In this document: piece by piece, positions 19,797 through 27,826 of the stretch
Position numbering within the stretch: position 1 is the stretch's first letter
Layout of the letters: the number at the start of each line of letters is the position of its first letter
Assembly: GCF_900110755.1 (NCBI RefSeq)
Contig: NZ_FOFF01000002.1
Span: forward strand, 1 to 64,000
Length of the DNA: 64,000 nt
From: Streptomyces sp. yr375
GTDB taxonomy: Bacteria > Actinomycetota > Actinomycetes > Streptomycetales > Streptomycetaceae
Direction: 5' to 3'
Notes under the pieces: model-generated
Databases searched by the model: none
Seen by the model: the letters and a program-made list of their open reading frames with translations, nothing else
Told to the model about the DNA's origin: nothing
Program-made: the position numbers and the translations under genes

Positions 19797-20798
19797 ATGA
19801 CCTCCACCTTCCTCCCGGACAAGCGCAGCGGCCCGGACGTCGGCCTCCCGCCCCCTGCCGCAGCCGAGGGCCGGGGCCGGGCGCGGCGGCGGGCGCTGCA
19901 CTGGCTCACCGCCGTCGGCTTTCAGGTGCCCGCGCTGGTGCTGTTCGGCACGCTCGTGCTGCTGCCGATGCTGTTCGCGCTGTACGCCTCGGTGTTCCGC
20001 TGGGGCGGCTTCGGCATGCCCGAGGACTACATCGGCGGCGACAACTTCACCCGGCTCTTCCAGGACCCGGTGTTCCTGGGCGACCTGTGGCGCTGCCTGC
20101 TCTTGGTCGGCCTCTCGCTCGTCCTGCAACTGCCGTTCGCGCTCGCCCTCGCGGTCGCGCTCAACCAGCGGATCCGCGGCCGGGCCGTGTACCGGATGCT
20201 GTTCTTCGCGCCGTACATCCTCTCCGAGGCGATCACCGGCGTCCTGTTCAGCATGATCTTCGCCCCGGACGACGGTCTCGCCGACCATGTCCTGGGCGCG
20301 ATCGGGCTGGACGGCGTGGGCGGCGAGTGGTTCGCCGACCCGTCCACCGTCATGGCCACCCTGTTCCTGGTCATGACGTGGAAGTACTTCGGCTTCCACA
20401 TGATGCTGTACCTGGCCGGACTCCAGTCCATCCCGGCCGAGTTGACCGAGGCGGCCCTGATCGACGGCGCCGGACCGTGGCAGCGGTTTCGCCACATCAC
20501 CCTGCCGCTGCTCGCGCCGACCCTGCGGGTCAGCGTCTTCCTGTCGGTCATCGGCTCGATCCAGCTCTTCGACCTGGTGTGGGTGGTCACCGCGGGCGGT
20601 CCCGACCACCACTCCGAGACGATGGCCGTGACCATGTTCCAGTACGGCTTCAAGCGGTACCAGGTCGGCTACGCGAGCGCGATCAGCGTGGCCATGTTCG
20701 GCATCAGCCTCGTCTTCGCCCTCGCCTACCAGCGGTTCGTGCTCCGCCGCGACCTCCAGGGCGCCACCACGACCATGCGAGGAGGCGGCGGTTCGTGA
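19797..20798 (+). CDS. ABC sugar transporter permease (MalF-like)
   Basis: A 333-aa integral membrane permease with about six helices (ALVLFGTLVLLPMLFALY first) and the EAA loop ELTEAALIDGAGPWQRFRHI (about residues 220-239) that docks the ATPase. A ~35-aa cytoplasmic N-terminus precedes helix 1. It starts 6 nt after the binding-protein gene and its stop overlaps the next GTG. It forms the heterodimeric channel with the next gene. Confidence 0.92.
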   Translation: MTSTFLPDKRSGPDVGLPPPAAAEGRGRARRRALHWLTAVGFQVPALVLFGTLVLLPMLFALYASVFRWGGFGMPEDYIGGDNFTRLFQDPVFLGDLWRCLLLVGLSLVLQLPFALALAVALNQRIRGRAVYRMLFFAPYILSEAITGVLFSMIFAPDDGLADHVLGAIGLDGVGGEWFADPSTVMATLFLVMTWKYFGFHMMLYLAGLQSIPAELTEAALIDGAGPWQRFRHITLPLLAPTLRVSVFLSVIGSIQLFDLVWVVTAGGPDHHSETMAVTMFQYGFKRYQVGYASAISVAMFGISLVFALAYQRFVLRRDLQGATTTMRGGGGS

Positions 20799-21718
20799 GC
20801 GTCGTCAAGACGGGCCGAAGCGTCCGCAAGGCAGGTACGAGAGGTACGAGCGGTACAGCAGGTACGAGAGCTACGAGGGGTACGACGGGCAGGTCGGGGC
20901 GGGGCGGGCGTCATCTTCCGCTGCATCTCGTCCTCGGCGCCGTCGGCGCGCTGATGGCCGTACCCCTGCTCTACGCCGTGCTGTCCGGTTTCAAGTCCAC
21001 CGACCAGCTCTCCCGCAACCCGATCGGGCTGCCCGACCCCTGGGTCGTCTCCAACTACACGGACATCCTCGGCTCCGGTTCGTTCTGGCAGCTCCTCGGC
21101 AGCAGCACGCTCATCGCGGTGGGGACGACCGTGGTGGTCGTCGCGGCGTCCGCGCTGGCCGCGTTCTCCTTCGCCCGGTTCGCCTTCCGTGGGCGGGAGC
21201 TGCTGTTCACGCTGTTCACGATGGGGCTGATGTTCCCCTTCGCGGTGGCGGCGCTGCCGCTGTTCCTGCTGCTGCGCTCGATGAACCTGTTGGACAACCC
21301 GCTCGGCGTGATCCTGCCGCAGGCCGCGTTCGGGCTGCCGATGACCATCGTCATCCTGCGCGGCTTCTTCCGGGAGATCCCGGCCGAGCTGGAGGAGGCG
21401 GCCACTCTCGACGGCTGCGGGCCGCTCGGCTTCTTCTGGCGGATCCTGCTGCCGATGGCCCGGCCCGCCCTCGGCACGGTGTCCGTCCTCGCCGTCGTCG
21501 GGAGCTGGAACAACTTCTTCCTGCCGCTGCTGGTCTTCAACGAGCCGACCTGGTGGACCATCCCGATCGGCGTCCAGCAGTTCCAGGGCCAGTACTCCGC
21601 CGAGTACGCGCGCGTCTTCGCCTATCTCGTCCTCGCCATGGTTCCCGCCCTGGCCTTCTACTCCGTCGCCGAGCGCCAGCTCGTCGGCGGTCTCACCGCC
21701 GGCGCCACGAAGGGATGA
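20795..21718 (+). CDS. ABC sugar transporter permease (MalG-like) with repeat-encoded N-terminus
   Basis: A 307-aa permease with six helices and the EAA loop ELEEAATLDGCGPLGFFWRI (about residues 198-217). GTG 20795 overlaps the preceding stop as GTGA and has gaggagg 7 nt upstream. Residues ~13-31 are a G-T-R/S/A repeat encoded by six copies of a 9-bp unit (20832-20885); this cytoplasmic tail is not part of the permease fold and is probably recently expanded. Pairs with the MalF-like protein. Confidence 0.92.
   Translation: MSVVKTGRSVRKAGTRGTSGTAGTRATRGTTGRSGRGGRHLPLHLVLGAVGALMAVPLLYAVLSGFKSTDQLSRNPIGLPDPWVVSNYTDILGSGSFWQLLGSSTLIAVGTTVVVVAASALAAFSFARFAFRGRELLFTLFTMGLMFPFAVAALPLFLLLRSMNLLDNPLGVILPQAAFGLPMTIVILRGFFREIPAELEEAATLDGCGPLGFFWRILLPMARPALGTVSVLAVVGSWNNFFLPLLVFNEPTWWTIPIGVQQFQGQYSAEYARVFAYLVLAMVPALAFYSVAERQLVGGLTAGATKG
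20832..20885 (+). repeat. 9-bp tandem repeat, six copies, inside the permease gene
   Basis: Units such as caggtacga, gaggtacga, gcggtacag and ggggtacga follow each other without interruption and keep frame (three residues per unit, x-G-T). Likely replication-slippage product. Confidence 0.85.
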
Positions 21719-21773
21719 CGCGCGCCCGCGGCCGTACGGCTCGCCACCCCCACCGACCGTGAGGAGTCGCACC

Positions 21774-22826
21774 ATGTCCCGCACCTCCCGCACCCGGCTC
21801 AGACTCGTCGGCGCCCTGACCGGGGCGCTGTTGGCGGTCGTCGCCGCCGGCCCGGCCGCCCAGGCCCACTGCGACGACCCGCCCACCCTCGCCGACCTCG
21901 CGCAGCGCCACGGCCGTTACTTCGGCAGCGCCACCGACAACCCCGAACTCACCGACGCCGCCTACACGAAGATCCTCGGCAGCGAGTTCGACATGATCAC
22001 ACCGGGCAACGGCATGAAGTGGTACGCCACCGAGCCGCAGCAGGGCGTCTTCGACTGGACGGCCGGCGACCAGATCGTGAACCTCGCACGCGCCCACCAC
22101 CAGAGGGTCCGCGCCCACACGCTCGTCTGGCACAGCCAACTGCCCGGCTGGCTGACCGGCAAGGAGTGGACGGCCGACGCGCTGCGCGCCGTCCTGAAGA
22201 AGCACATCCAGACCGAGGTGCGCCACTACCGGGGCAAGGTCTACTCGTGGGACGTCGTGAACGAGGCGTTCAACGAGGACGGCACCTACCGCGAGACGGT
22301 CTTCTACAAGACGCTCGGCCCCGGTTACATCGCCGACGCCCTGCGCTGGGCCCACCAGGCCGACCCGAAGGCGAAGCTCTACCTCAACGACTACAACGTC
22401 GAGGCCGTCGGCCCGAAGAGCGACGCCTATTACACCCTGGCCAAGGAACTGAAGGCGCAGGGCGTCCCGCTCGACGGCATCGGCCTTCAGGCCCATCTCG
22501 CCCTGCAGTACGGCTATCCGACGACCCTGGAGGACAACCTCCGCCGCTTCGCCCGGCTCGGCCTGGACACCGCGCTCACCGAGGTCGACGTACGGATGCT
22601 GCTGCCCGCAACCGACGAGAAACTGGCCCAACAGGCCGACTGGTACCGGGACTTGACCGAGGCGTGCCTCGCGGTGCGGCGGTGCGTAGGCGTCACGATC
22701 TGGGATTACACGGATAAATATTCGTGGATTCCGGCCGTCTTCACCGGGCAGGGCGCGGCACTGCCCTGGGACGAGCAGCTCGCGCCGAAGCCGGCGTACC
22801 AAGCGCTCCGGGAGGCCTTGAGCTGA
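21774..22826 (+). CDS. Secreted endo-1,4-beta-xylanase, glycoside hydrolase family 10
   Basis: A 350-aa protein: Sec signal peptide ending AAQA-H (about residues 1-32), then a single GH10 catalytic domain. The acid/base glutamate is in WDVVNEAFNE and the nucleophile in ALTEVDVR; other GH10 hallmarks are NGMKWYATEP, HTLVWHSQLP and YTDKYSWIP near the end. No carbohydrate-binding module is present. ATG 21774 follows GAGGAG by 7 nt. It cleaves xylan outside the cell to oligosaccharides that the upstream ABC genes would import; it is probably cotranscribed with them (55-nt gap). A short AT-rich stretch (22699-22732) covers the conserved WDYTDKYSWIP motif. Confidence 0.95.
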   Translation: MSRTSRTRLRLVGALTGALLAVVAAGPAAQAHCDDPPTLADLAQRHGRYFGSATDNPELTDAAYTKILGSEFDMITPGNGMKWYATEPQQGVFDWTAGDQIVNLARAHHQRVRAHTLVWHSQLPGWLTGKEWTADALRAVLKKHIQTEVRHYRGKVYSWDVVNEAFNEDGTYRETVFYKTLGPGYIADALRWAHQADPKAKLYLNDYNVEAVGPKSDAYYTLAKELKAQGVPLDGIGLQAHLALQYGYPTTLEDNLRRFARLGLDTALTEVDVRMLLPATDEKLAQQADWYRDLTEACLAVRRCVGVTIWDYTDKYSWIPAVFTGQGAALPWDEQLAPKPAYQALREALS

Positions 22827-22866
22827 CCGACTGACCGACTGATCGGCTGGCTGGCCGACCGGCTGG
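22827..22866. terminator. Candidate bidirectional terminator between xylanase and lacI-type genes
   Basis: The 40 nt between the two convergent stop codons are a mosaic of ccgactga, cggctgg and their complements, able to form short stems (for example gccgac/gtcggc). No T run. Position makes termination plausible; strength is uncertain. Confidence 0.35.
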
Positions 22867-23919
22867 CTAGTCGGCTGTTCTGGGCGCGGCCGTGCTGGAG
22901 CGCACGACCAGTTCCGTGCCCAGTTCCACCCGCGGCGAGTCGGGGCGCTCGCCGCGGGCCAGGCTGAGGACCGTGCGGGCGGCGAGTTTGCCCATGTCGG
23001 CGAGGGGCTGGCGGACGGTGGTCAACGGCGGGGCCGACCAGCGGACTTCGGGAAGGTCGTCGAATCCGACGACGCTCATGTCCTCCGGCGCCCGCAGGCC
23101 ACGTCGGCGCAGCGCCTCGATCGCGCCGAGCGCCATCTGGTCGCTGGCCGCGAACACGGCGGTCGGCGGTCGCGGCAGGTCGAGGAGGGCGGTGCAGCCG
23201 GTGAAGCCCGACTCGGGGCGGAAGTCGCCCGGGACGACGAGGGCGTCGTCGACGGTGAGACCGGCCGCCTCCAGGGCGGCCCGGTAGCCGTCGTAGCGGG
23301 CACGGGAGCACAGCAGCCGGGGCGGGCCCGCGATCAGGCCGATCCTGCGGTGGCCCAGCGACAGCAGGTGCTCGGTGGCCGCCAGGCCGCCGGACCAGTT
23401 GGCGGCGCCGATGGTCGGGGTGTCGACGGCCGGCGAGCCCATCGGGTCGACGACCACCAGCGGGACGCCCAGGATGCGCAACTGCTCGTGCAGGGTGGGT
23501 TCCAGGGCCGACGTGACGAGGATGACGCCGTCGGAGGCGCGGGCGCGCAGGTTGCGCATCCACTCGCGGGCGTCGCCCGAGCGGCCGTGGATCGCCGACA
23601 CCACCGTGCCCGCCCCGGCCGCGTGGGCGACCTCCTCGACGCCTCGGATGATCTCCACCGCCCAGGGGCTGTCGAGGTCGTTGAAGACCAGGTCGAGCAG
23701 GGCGGCGCGGGTGGGGGAGGCGGCGGAGGCGGTCGAACGGCGCTTGCGGTAGCCGTGCAGCCGCAGCAGGTCCTCGACCCGGGCCCGGGTCGACGGCGAG
23801 ACGTCGGAGCGGCCGTTGACCACCCGGGACACGGTCGGCACCGAGACGCCGGCCTGGCGGGCGATCTCCGTGATCGTGACCCTGCCCCGGGACGCCGGCA
23901 CCGTATCCTCCGCTGTCAC
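22867..23919 (-). CDS. LacI family transcriptional regulator of the xylan locus
   Basis: A 350-aa LacI-type repressor. The N-terminal HTH/hinge is VTITEIARQAGVSVPTVSRV (about residues 14-33) followed by the hinge leading to HGYRKRR. The periplasmic-binding-like core contains the conserved ASDQMALGAIEALR and SVVGFDDLPEVRW. It converges on the xylanase operon and probably binds the CGAAACTTTCG site at 18468. A partial match, CGAAACTTCC at 23956-23965, lies 37-46 nt upstream of its own start and may mediate autoregulation. Likely effector: a xylo-oligosaccharide (inference). Confidence 0.92.
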   Translation of the reverse strand: MTAEDTVPASRGRVTITEIARQAGVSVPTVSRVVNGRSDVSPSTRARVEDLLRLHGYRKRRSTASAASPTRAALLDLVFNDLDSPWAVEIIRGVEEVAHAAGAGTVVSAIHGRSGDAREWMRNLRARASDGVILVTSALEPTLHEQLRILGVPLVVVDPMGSPAVDTPTIGAANWSGGLAATEHLLSLGHRRIGLIAGPPRLLCSRARYDGYRAALEAAGLTVDDALVVPGDFRPESGFTGCTALLDLPRPPTAVFAASDQMALGAIEALRRRGLRAPEDMSVVGFDDLPEVRWSAPPLTTVRQPLADMGKLAARTVLSLARGERPDSPRVELGTELVVRSSTAAPRTAD

Positions 23920-24010
23920 TTGCCCACCTCCGTCGCGTCGCTTCGGGCGCTGCGCCGAAACTTCCAGAAGTCTTCCGGAAGGCGCGGGGCCGTGGGAAGA
24001 CGTATCGGAG

Positions 24011-24069
24011 GACGTAAGGGATGACCTAAGGGATGCGGTAGGGGATGACGTCGGGGATGGCGTACGGGG
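24011..24069 (+). repeat. 12-bp tandem repeat upstream of the lacI-type gene
   Basis: Five imperfect 12-bp units (gacgtaagggat, gacctaagggat, gcggtaggggat, gacgtcggggat, ggcgtacgggg). It lies in the 284-nt gap between the LacI-type start and the DUF5999 stop, which otherwise shows no gene. Confidence 0.8.
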
Positions 24070-24203
24070 CGATGCGACGGGCGGGAGCCGGGGGGCTACG
24101 GGGAGTGATCGTCCCTGGACGTGCGTCGGGGCCGGTTCGCGGGGTGTCCGCGGGCCGGCCCCTCATGTCTCCGGACGGCGGTCCCGCGCCGTCCGGGTCG
24201 AGC

Positions 24204-24392
24204 TCAGGCGGCGGTCACGACCCGGTGGGGGGCGATGACCTGGCCGTCCGGCAGGAGCTCGCCGGTGTCCTCGAAGAGCAGGACGCCGTTGCACAGCAGG
24301 CTCCAGCCCTGTTCCGGGTGGTGTGCCACGAGGCGGGCTGACTCCCGGTCGGGCGACGTCGCTGTCGGGCACGCTGGCTGGTGCTGGCACAT
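24204..24392 (-). CDS. DUF5999 family small protein
   Basis: A 62-aa protein matching the Streptomyces DUF5999 pattern: start MCQHQPACP with a C-x-H-x-x-x-C cluster, then DRESARLVAHHPEQGWSLL and VLLFEDTGELLPDG and IIAPHR-type end. The conserved Cys/His suggest metal binding (inference). An upstream in-frame ATG at 24476 with a ggggggcgg ribosome site would add 28 residues that do not look like the family. Function unknown; such genes are usually several per Streptomyces genome. Confidence 0.82.
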   Translation of the reverse strand: MCQHQPACPTATSPDRESARLVAHHPEQGWSLLCNGVLLFEDTGELLPDGQVIAPHRVVTAA

Positions 24393-24767
24393 GGATGGGA
24401 ACTTCCGCTCTGGCGTGATGAGTGAGATGGCTGTGGTGGCTGTGGTGTCTGTCCCGCGGCTTGAAGCGTCGTTCATGGCCGCCCCCCGTTGTGATAAGTC
24501 GGTCGGACCCAGTGTTGCCCTACGGAGGTCGATCCGCAGGTATTTCGCGGCACCGCTTCTTACAGGTTGATGACGCATCACCCGCGCGGGCGGTTCACCT
24601 CAACCGCACTGTCACTTCGGGTGGTTCCTGGTGGCCGGATGGGGCTAGTCCGGACGGGACGGCCCGCCCGGGACGCGGCCGGTTGCGGGCCGTGGGAGAG
24701 CACCGTACCCCGCCACCGGGGCCGCGGTGACGGGGTACGAGGGTGTGGGGCCGGCCGGTCGGGTCGG
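24393..24767. other. Intergenic region between DUF5999 gene and the next hypothetical gene
   Basis: No supported gene. It holds a perfect inverted repeat GCGGTT-cacctc-AACCGC at 24590-24607 and a cccgcgcggg palindrome at 24581-24590, possible regulatory or attenuator structures of the minus-strand gene downstream (DUF5999). Confidence 0.5.
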
Positions 24768-25361
24768 TCAGGCCGGTGAGCCGAGCAGCGGGGGCGGCGC
24801 CGGTGACACCCGGAGGGTCAGCACCGGGAGCAACTCGGCGACGCGGTGCGGGCGGTGGGCCGCGATGCCGGGTGGCGCCGGGGCCAGCGGCACCAGCAGG
24901 TCGGCGGGGTCGGGCACGCCGCTGGTGCCGTCCGAGGCGCTGTCGCCGTGCAGCCAGAGGGTGAGCATGTAGAGCCCGGGGACCGACAGCAGGCGCGCCT
25001 GGTAGGGCTGGGTGGTCGTCGACTCGGCCTGGCGCAGGGCGAGTTCGGTGGAGGCGATGTAGGGGCCTTCGAAGAAGTGCGAGAACGCCCAGCCGTCCGG
25101 GGTGAGCCGGGTCTCGGCCGCGGCGACGGCGCGGTCTCCGCAGCGGATCAGGAAGCGCCAGCCGGCCAGCCGGGTCGTGGCCACGCCTTCGGGGCTGATG
25201 TGGTCCAGGACGTGCAGCGGCAGCGGCAGTTCGGGGGTGGCGTCGCCCTGCGCGGTGCGCAGGGAGGGGGTACGAGCCTCGCGGACCGCGGTGGGGGAAC
25301 CGAGTGCCGTGAGGACGGAGCGCAGGGCGGGCGCGGGAGCCGGGGGGACATGCAAAGGCAT
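24768..25361 (-). CDS. Conserved hypothetical protein
   Basis: A 197-aa soluble protein rich in Ala, Pro and Leu. No signal peptide or transmembrane helix. The middle (GWRFLIRCGDRAVAAAETRL, WAFSHFFEGPYIASTELAL) is well ordered in character, and a C-terminal proline-rich tail follows. I do not recognise the family beyond being common in Streptomyces. Codon bias is fully typical, supporting a real gene. It is monocistronic. Confidence 0.75.
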   Translation of the reverse strand: MPLHVPPAPAPALRSVLTALGSPTAVREARTPSLRTAQGDATPELPLPLHVLDHISPEGVATTRLAGWRFLIRCGDRAVAAAETRLTPDGWAFSHFFEGPYIASTELALRQAESTTTQPYQARLLSVPGLYMLTLWLHGDSASDGTSGVPDPADLLVPLAPAPPGIAAHRPHRVAELLPVLTLRVSPAPPPLLGSPA

Positions 25362-25994
25362 GGTGGGTCGCCTCTCATTCGACAGGCACGGTGGCGCGAG
25401 GGCATGGGCGGACGGCGCTGTCAGCTAGCTCTCGGAGGTCGGAGAGGCGGGGGCCGGGGTCTGGGGACAACGGGTCGCGGGGTGCGCGAGCGGCCTGCCG
25501 TCACTTCGACGACAGGCTTCCTTCGACCGTGGGCGCCAACCTTCTCTGCCTTGTTCGCGGAGTTTATACGAGACGTGTTCGGACTGTGTTTCGTCTAGTC
25601 GATTCCGGGTCACTCGGCAAGGGTTCATTCAGACGGTGAAACGTGTGAATCATCCCGATTCAGAGCGGGTCGCACCGCGATGACCTCGGGTTGTTCGCGC
25701 GGAGTGGTCGGCCCATTGTCGTCGGCGTTTTTCACGAGTTCCGAGTTCGCGAGCGACTTCTTGGATCGCGGAACGAGATGGTGGAACGTTCATCTAAGGA
25801 GTTCGTGAAAGGTGCCCGGTCGCATGCCCGGTGAATGTGCCAAGGGTCACCATCCGGTGGCTTTCGGTCAGCGTAGCGGGTGCACGTCCGACGGGTGACG
25901 TTATCGATCGGCCCGGCTGGGCATCATCCCCACCTGACCCGGGACACCCGGCGGCCGGAATCGCCGGCCCGCCCATGCGAGGAGGGACGCTTCC
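25362..25994. other. Long intergenic region, lower GC than surroundings
   Basis: About 630 nt with no convincing gene between divergent genes. It contains a perfect inverted repeat TGAATC-atccc-GATTCA at 25646-25662 inside an AT-richer stretch (25540-25800), and an aaggag run at 25797 with only a 9-codon ORF after it. It may house the promoter(s) of the downstream ligase-like gene. Confidence 0.5.
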
Positions 25995-27512
25995 ATGGGG
26001 GAGAAGGTCGTGGCGGGCGCGTTCGACCTGTCCGATCGTCAGCACTACCGCGACAAGCTGCGGCGGTGCCTGACGGGGCTTGAGCGGCTCCTGGACCAGA
26101 AGCGCTTCGACCGCCCCAAGAACCTCATGGGGCTCGAGATCGAGCTGAATCTCGCGGGCGCCGACGGTCTGCCGAAAATGCTGAATGGGCAAGTGCTGGA
26201 GCGGATCGCGAGCCGTGATTTCCAAACAGAACTCGCCATGTTCAACCTGGAAGTCAACATAGCTCCACACCGATTGGGCGGCCGGGTATTCGACCGGCTC
26301 GCCGAGGAACTCCGTACCTCACTGGCATATGCCCACCGAAAGGCGGGCGAGGTCGATGCGGGAATCGTGATGATCGGTATTCTGCCGACTCTCGGCCGGG
26401 ACGACCTGGTGTCGTCCAATCTTTCCGACGTCGACCGCTACACCCTCCTCAACGACCAGATCGTGGCCGCCCGGGGAGAGGACTTCGCGCTCGAGATCGA
26501 CGGGGTGGAGCGGCTGTCGGTCACCTCGAAGTCGATCGTGCCCGAGGCGGCCTGCACCTCCGTGCAACTGCATCTCCAGGTCACGCCGGGCCGTTTCCCC
26601 GCGGTGTGGAACGCGGCGCAGGCCGTCACCGCGGCGCAGATCGCCGTCGGCGCCAACTCGCCGTTCCTGTTCGGTCACGAGCTGTGGCGGGAGTCGCGGC
26701 CGCCGCTGTTCCAGCAGGCCACCGACACCCGGCCGCCGGAACTGCAGGCGCAGGGCGTACGGCCGCGGACGTGGTTCGGGGAGCGGTGGATCAGCTCGGC
26801 GTACGAGCTGTTCGAGGAGAACCTGCGCTACTTTCCGCCGCTGCTGCCGATCTGCGACGAGGAGGACCCGTTGGAGGTCCTGGACGCGGGCGGGGTGCCC
26901 TCGCTCGCCGAGCTCGTCCTGCACAACGGCACGGTGTACCGCTGGAACCGGCCCGTCTACGGCATCGCCGACGGTGTTCCGCACCTGCGGGTGGAGAACC
27001 GTGTGCTGCCCGCCGGGCCGACGGTGACGGACGTGATCGCCAACGCGGCGTTCTACTACGGCGTCGTGCGCGCCCTGGCCGACGAGTCGCGGCCGGTGTG
27101 GACGCGGCTGCCGTTCGAGGCGGCCGCCGCGAACTTCGACGCGGCGTGCAGGTACGGGATCGACGCGCGGCTCCTGTGGCCGCGGCGGGGGCGGCTCGGG
27201 GGCCTGGTCGAGGTGGACGCGGTGAGTCTCGTACGGGACGAGCTGTTGCCGCTGGCCGCGGCGGGGCTGGACGGGTGGGGGGTGGAGCCGGCCGACCGTG
27301 ATCTGTATCTCGGGGTCATCGAGGAGCGGTGCCGGCGGCGGGTCAACGGGGCGACGTGGCAGGTGGCGACGTTTCACCGGGCGGTGGAGGCGGGGTTGTC
27401 GCGAGAGGCGGCGCTGGCCGCTACGACTCGGCGGTATGCGGAGCTGATGCATGAGGGGGCTGCTGTGCATACGTGGCCGGTGGGGGTGGGGGAGGTTGCG
27501 CGGTTGGGGTGA
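25995..27512 (+). CDS. Glutamate-cysteine ligase family 2 (GCS2)-like enzyme
   Basis: A 505-aa protein of the carboxylate-amine ligase / glutamate-cysteine ligase superfamily. The N-terminal third has MGLEIELNLAG, the family's acidic metal/ATP-binding strand, and FNLEVNIAPH; TSVQLHLQVTPGRFP and the downstream VGANSPFLFGH correspond to the active-site core. The family joins an amino group to glutamate's gamma-carboxyl with ATP. Mycothiol-making actinobacteria do not need glutathione, so the substrate is uncertain. GAGGAGG precedes ATG 25995. It is monocistronic. Confidence 0.82.
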   Translation: MGEKVVAGAFDLSDRQHYRDKLRRCLTGLERLLDQKRFDRPKNLMGLEIELNLAGADGLPKMLNGQVLERIASRDFQTELAMFNLEVNIAPHRLGGRVFDRLAEELRTSLAYAHRKAGEVDAGIVMIGILPTLGRDDLVSSNLSDVDRYTLLNDQIVAARGEDFALEIDGVERLSVTSKSIVPEAACTSVQLHLQVTPGRFPAVWNAAQAVTAAQIAVGANSPFLFGHELWRESRPPLFQQATDTRPPELQAQGVRPRTWFGERWISSAYELFEENLRYFPPLLPICDEEDPLEVLDAGGVPSLAELVLHNGTVYRWNRPVYGIADGVPHLRVENRVLPAGPTVTDVIANAAFYYGVVRALADESRPVWTRLPFEAAAANFDAACRYGIDARLLWPRRGRLGGLVEVDAVSLVRDELLPLAAAGLDGWGVEPADRDLYLGVIEERCRRRVNGATWQVATFHRAVEAGLSREAALAATTRRYAELMHEGAAVHTWPVGVGEVARLG

Positions 27513-27826
27513 GGGGTGGGGGGTGGGGGGTGCCTTGGGTTGTGGGGTGGGTGCGGGTGGGTGGGGGCTGGTCGCGCAGTTCCCCGCGCCCCTGGGTGGG
27601 GTGGGGTGGGGGGCGGAATCTAGGTGGGGTTGCTTTCCGGGTTCCTGTGTGGGGTGGGGTGGAGGTTGGAGTCGAGTCGGGGTTGCTTTCTGTGTTCTGG
27701 GTGGGGGCGCTGCCGTCTGCCGCGTGGTGATCGGGCAAGCTGTGTCGTCCCATGGCGGTGGTGTCCTGCCTGTTGTCCTGCGAGGCAGGGGTGGGGATGC
27801 GGTGGGTCATGCAACTGGAGGCACGT
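27513..27826. repeat. G-rich low-complexity intergenic region with Streptomyces GTTCCCCGCGCCCC element
   Basis: About 300 nt of runs such as ggggtgggg on the + strand with strong G-over-C skew, probably able to form G-quadruplexes. It includes cgcgcagttccccgcgcccc (27573-27592), a short motif found again and again between Streptomyces genes. Two half-copies of a ttgctttc...ttc...gtgggg segment at 27627-27700 suggest local duplication. No gene is supported. Confidence 0.75.

Noticed and set aside
18626..20794. Long N-terminal extension of the second permease through other genes
   Set aside because: The frame crosses two confidently assigned genes; the real start is GTG 20795 with GTGA overlap.
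25796..25833. Nine-codon frame after aaggag before the GCS2-like gene
   Set aside because: Too short and Shine-Dalgarno spacing is poor; no independent support.
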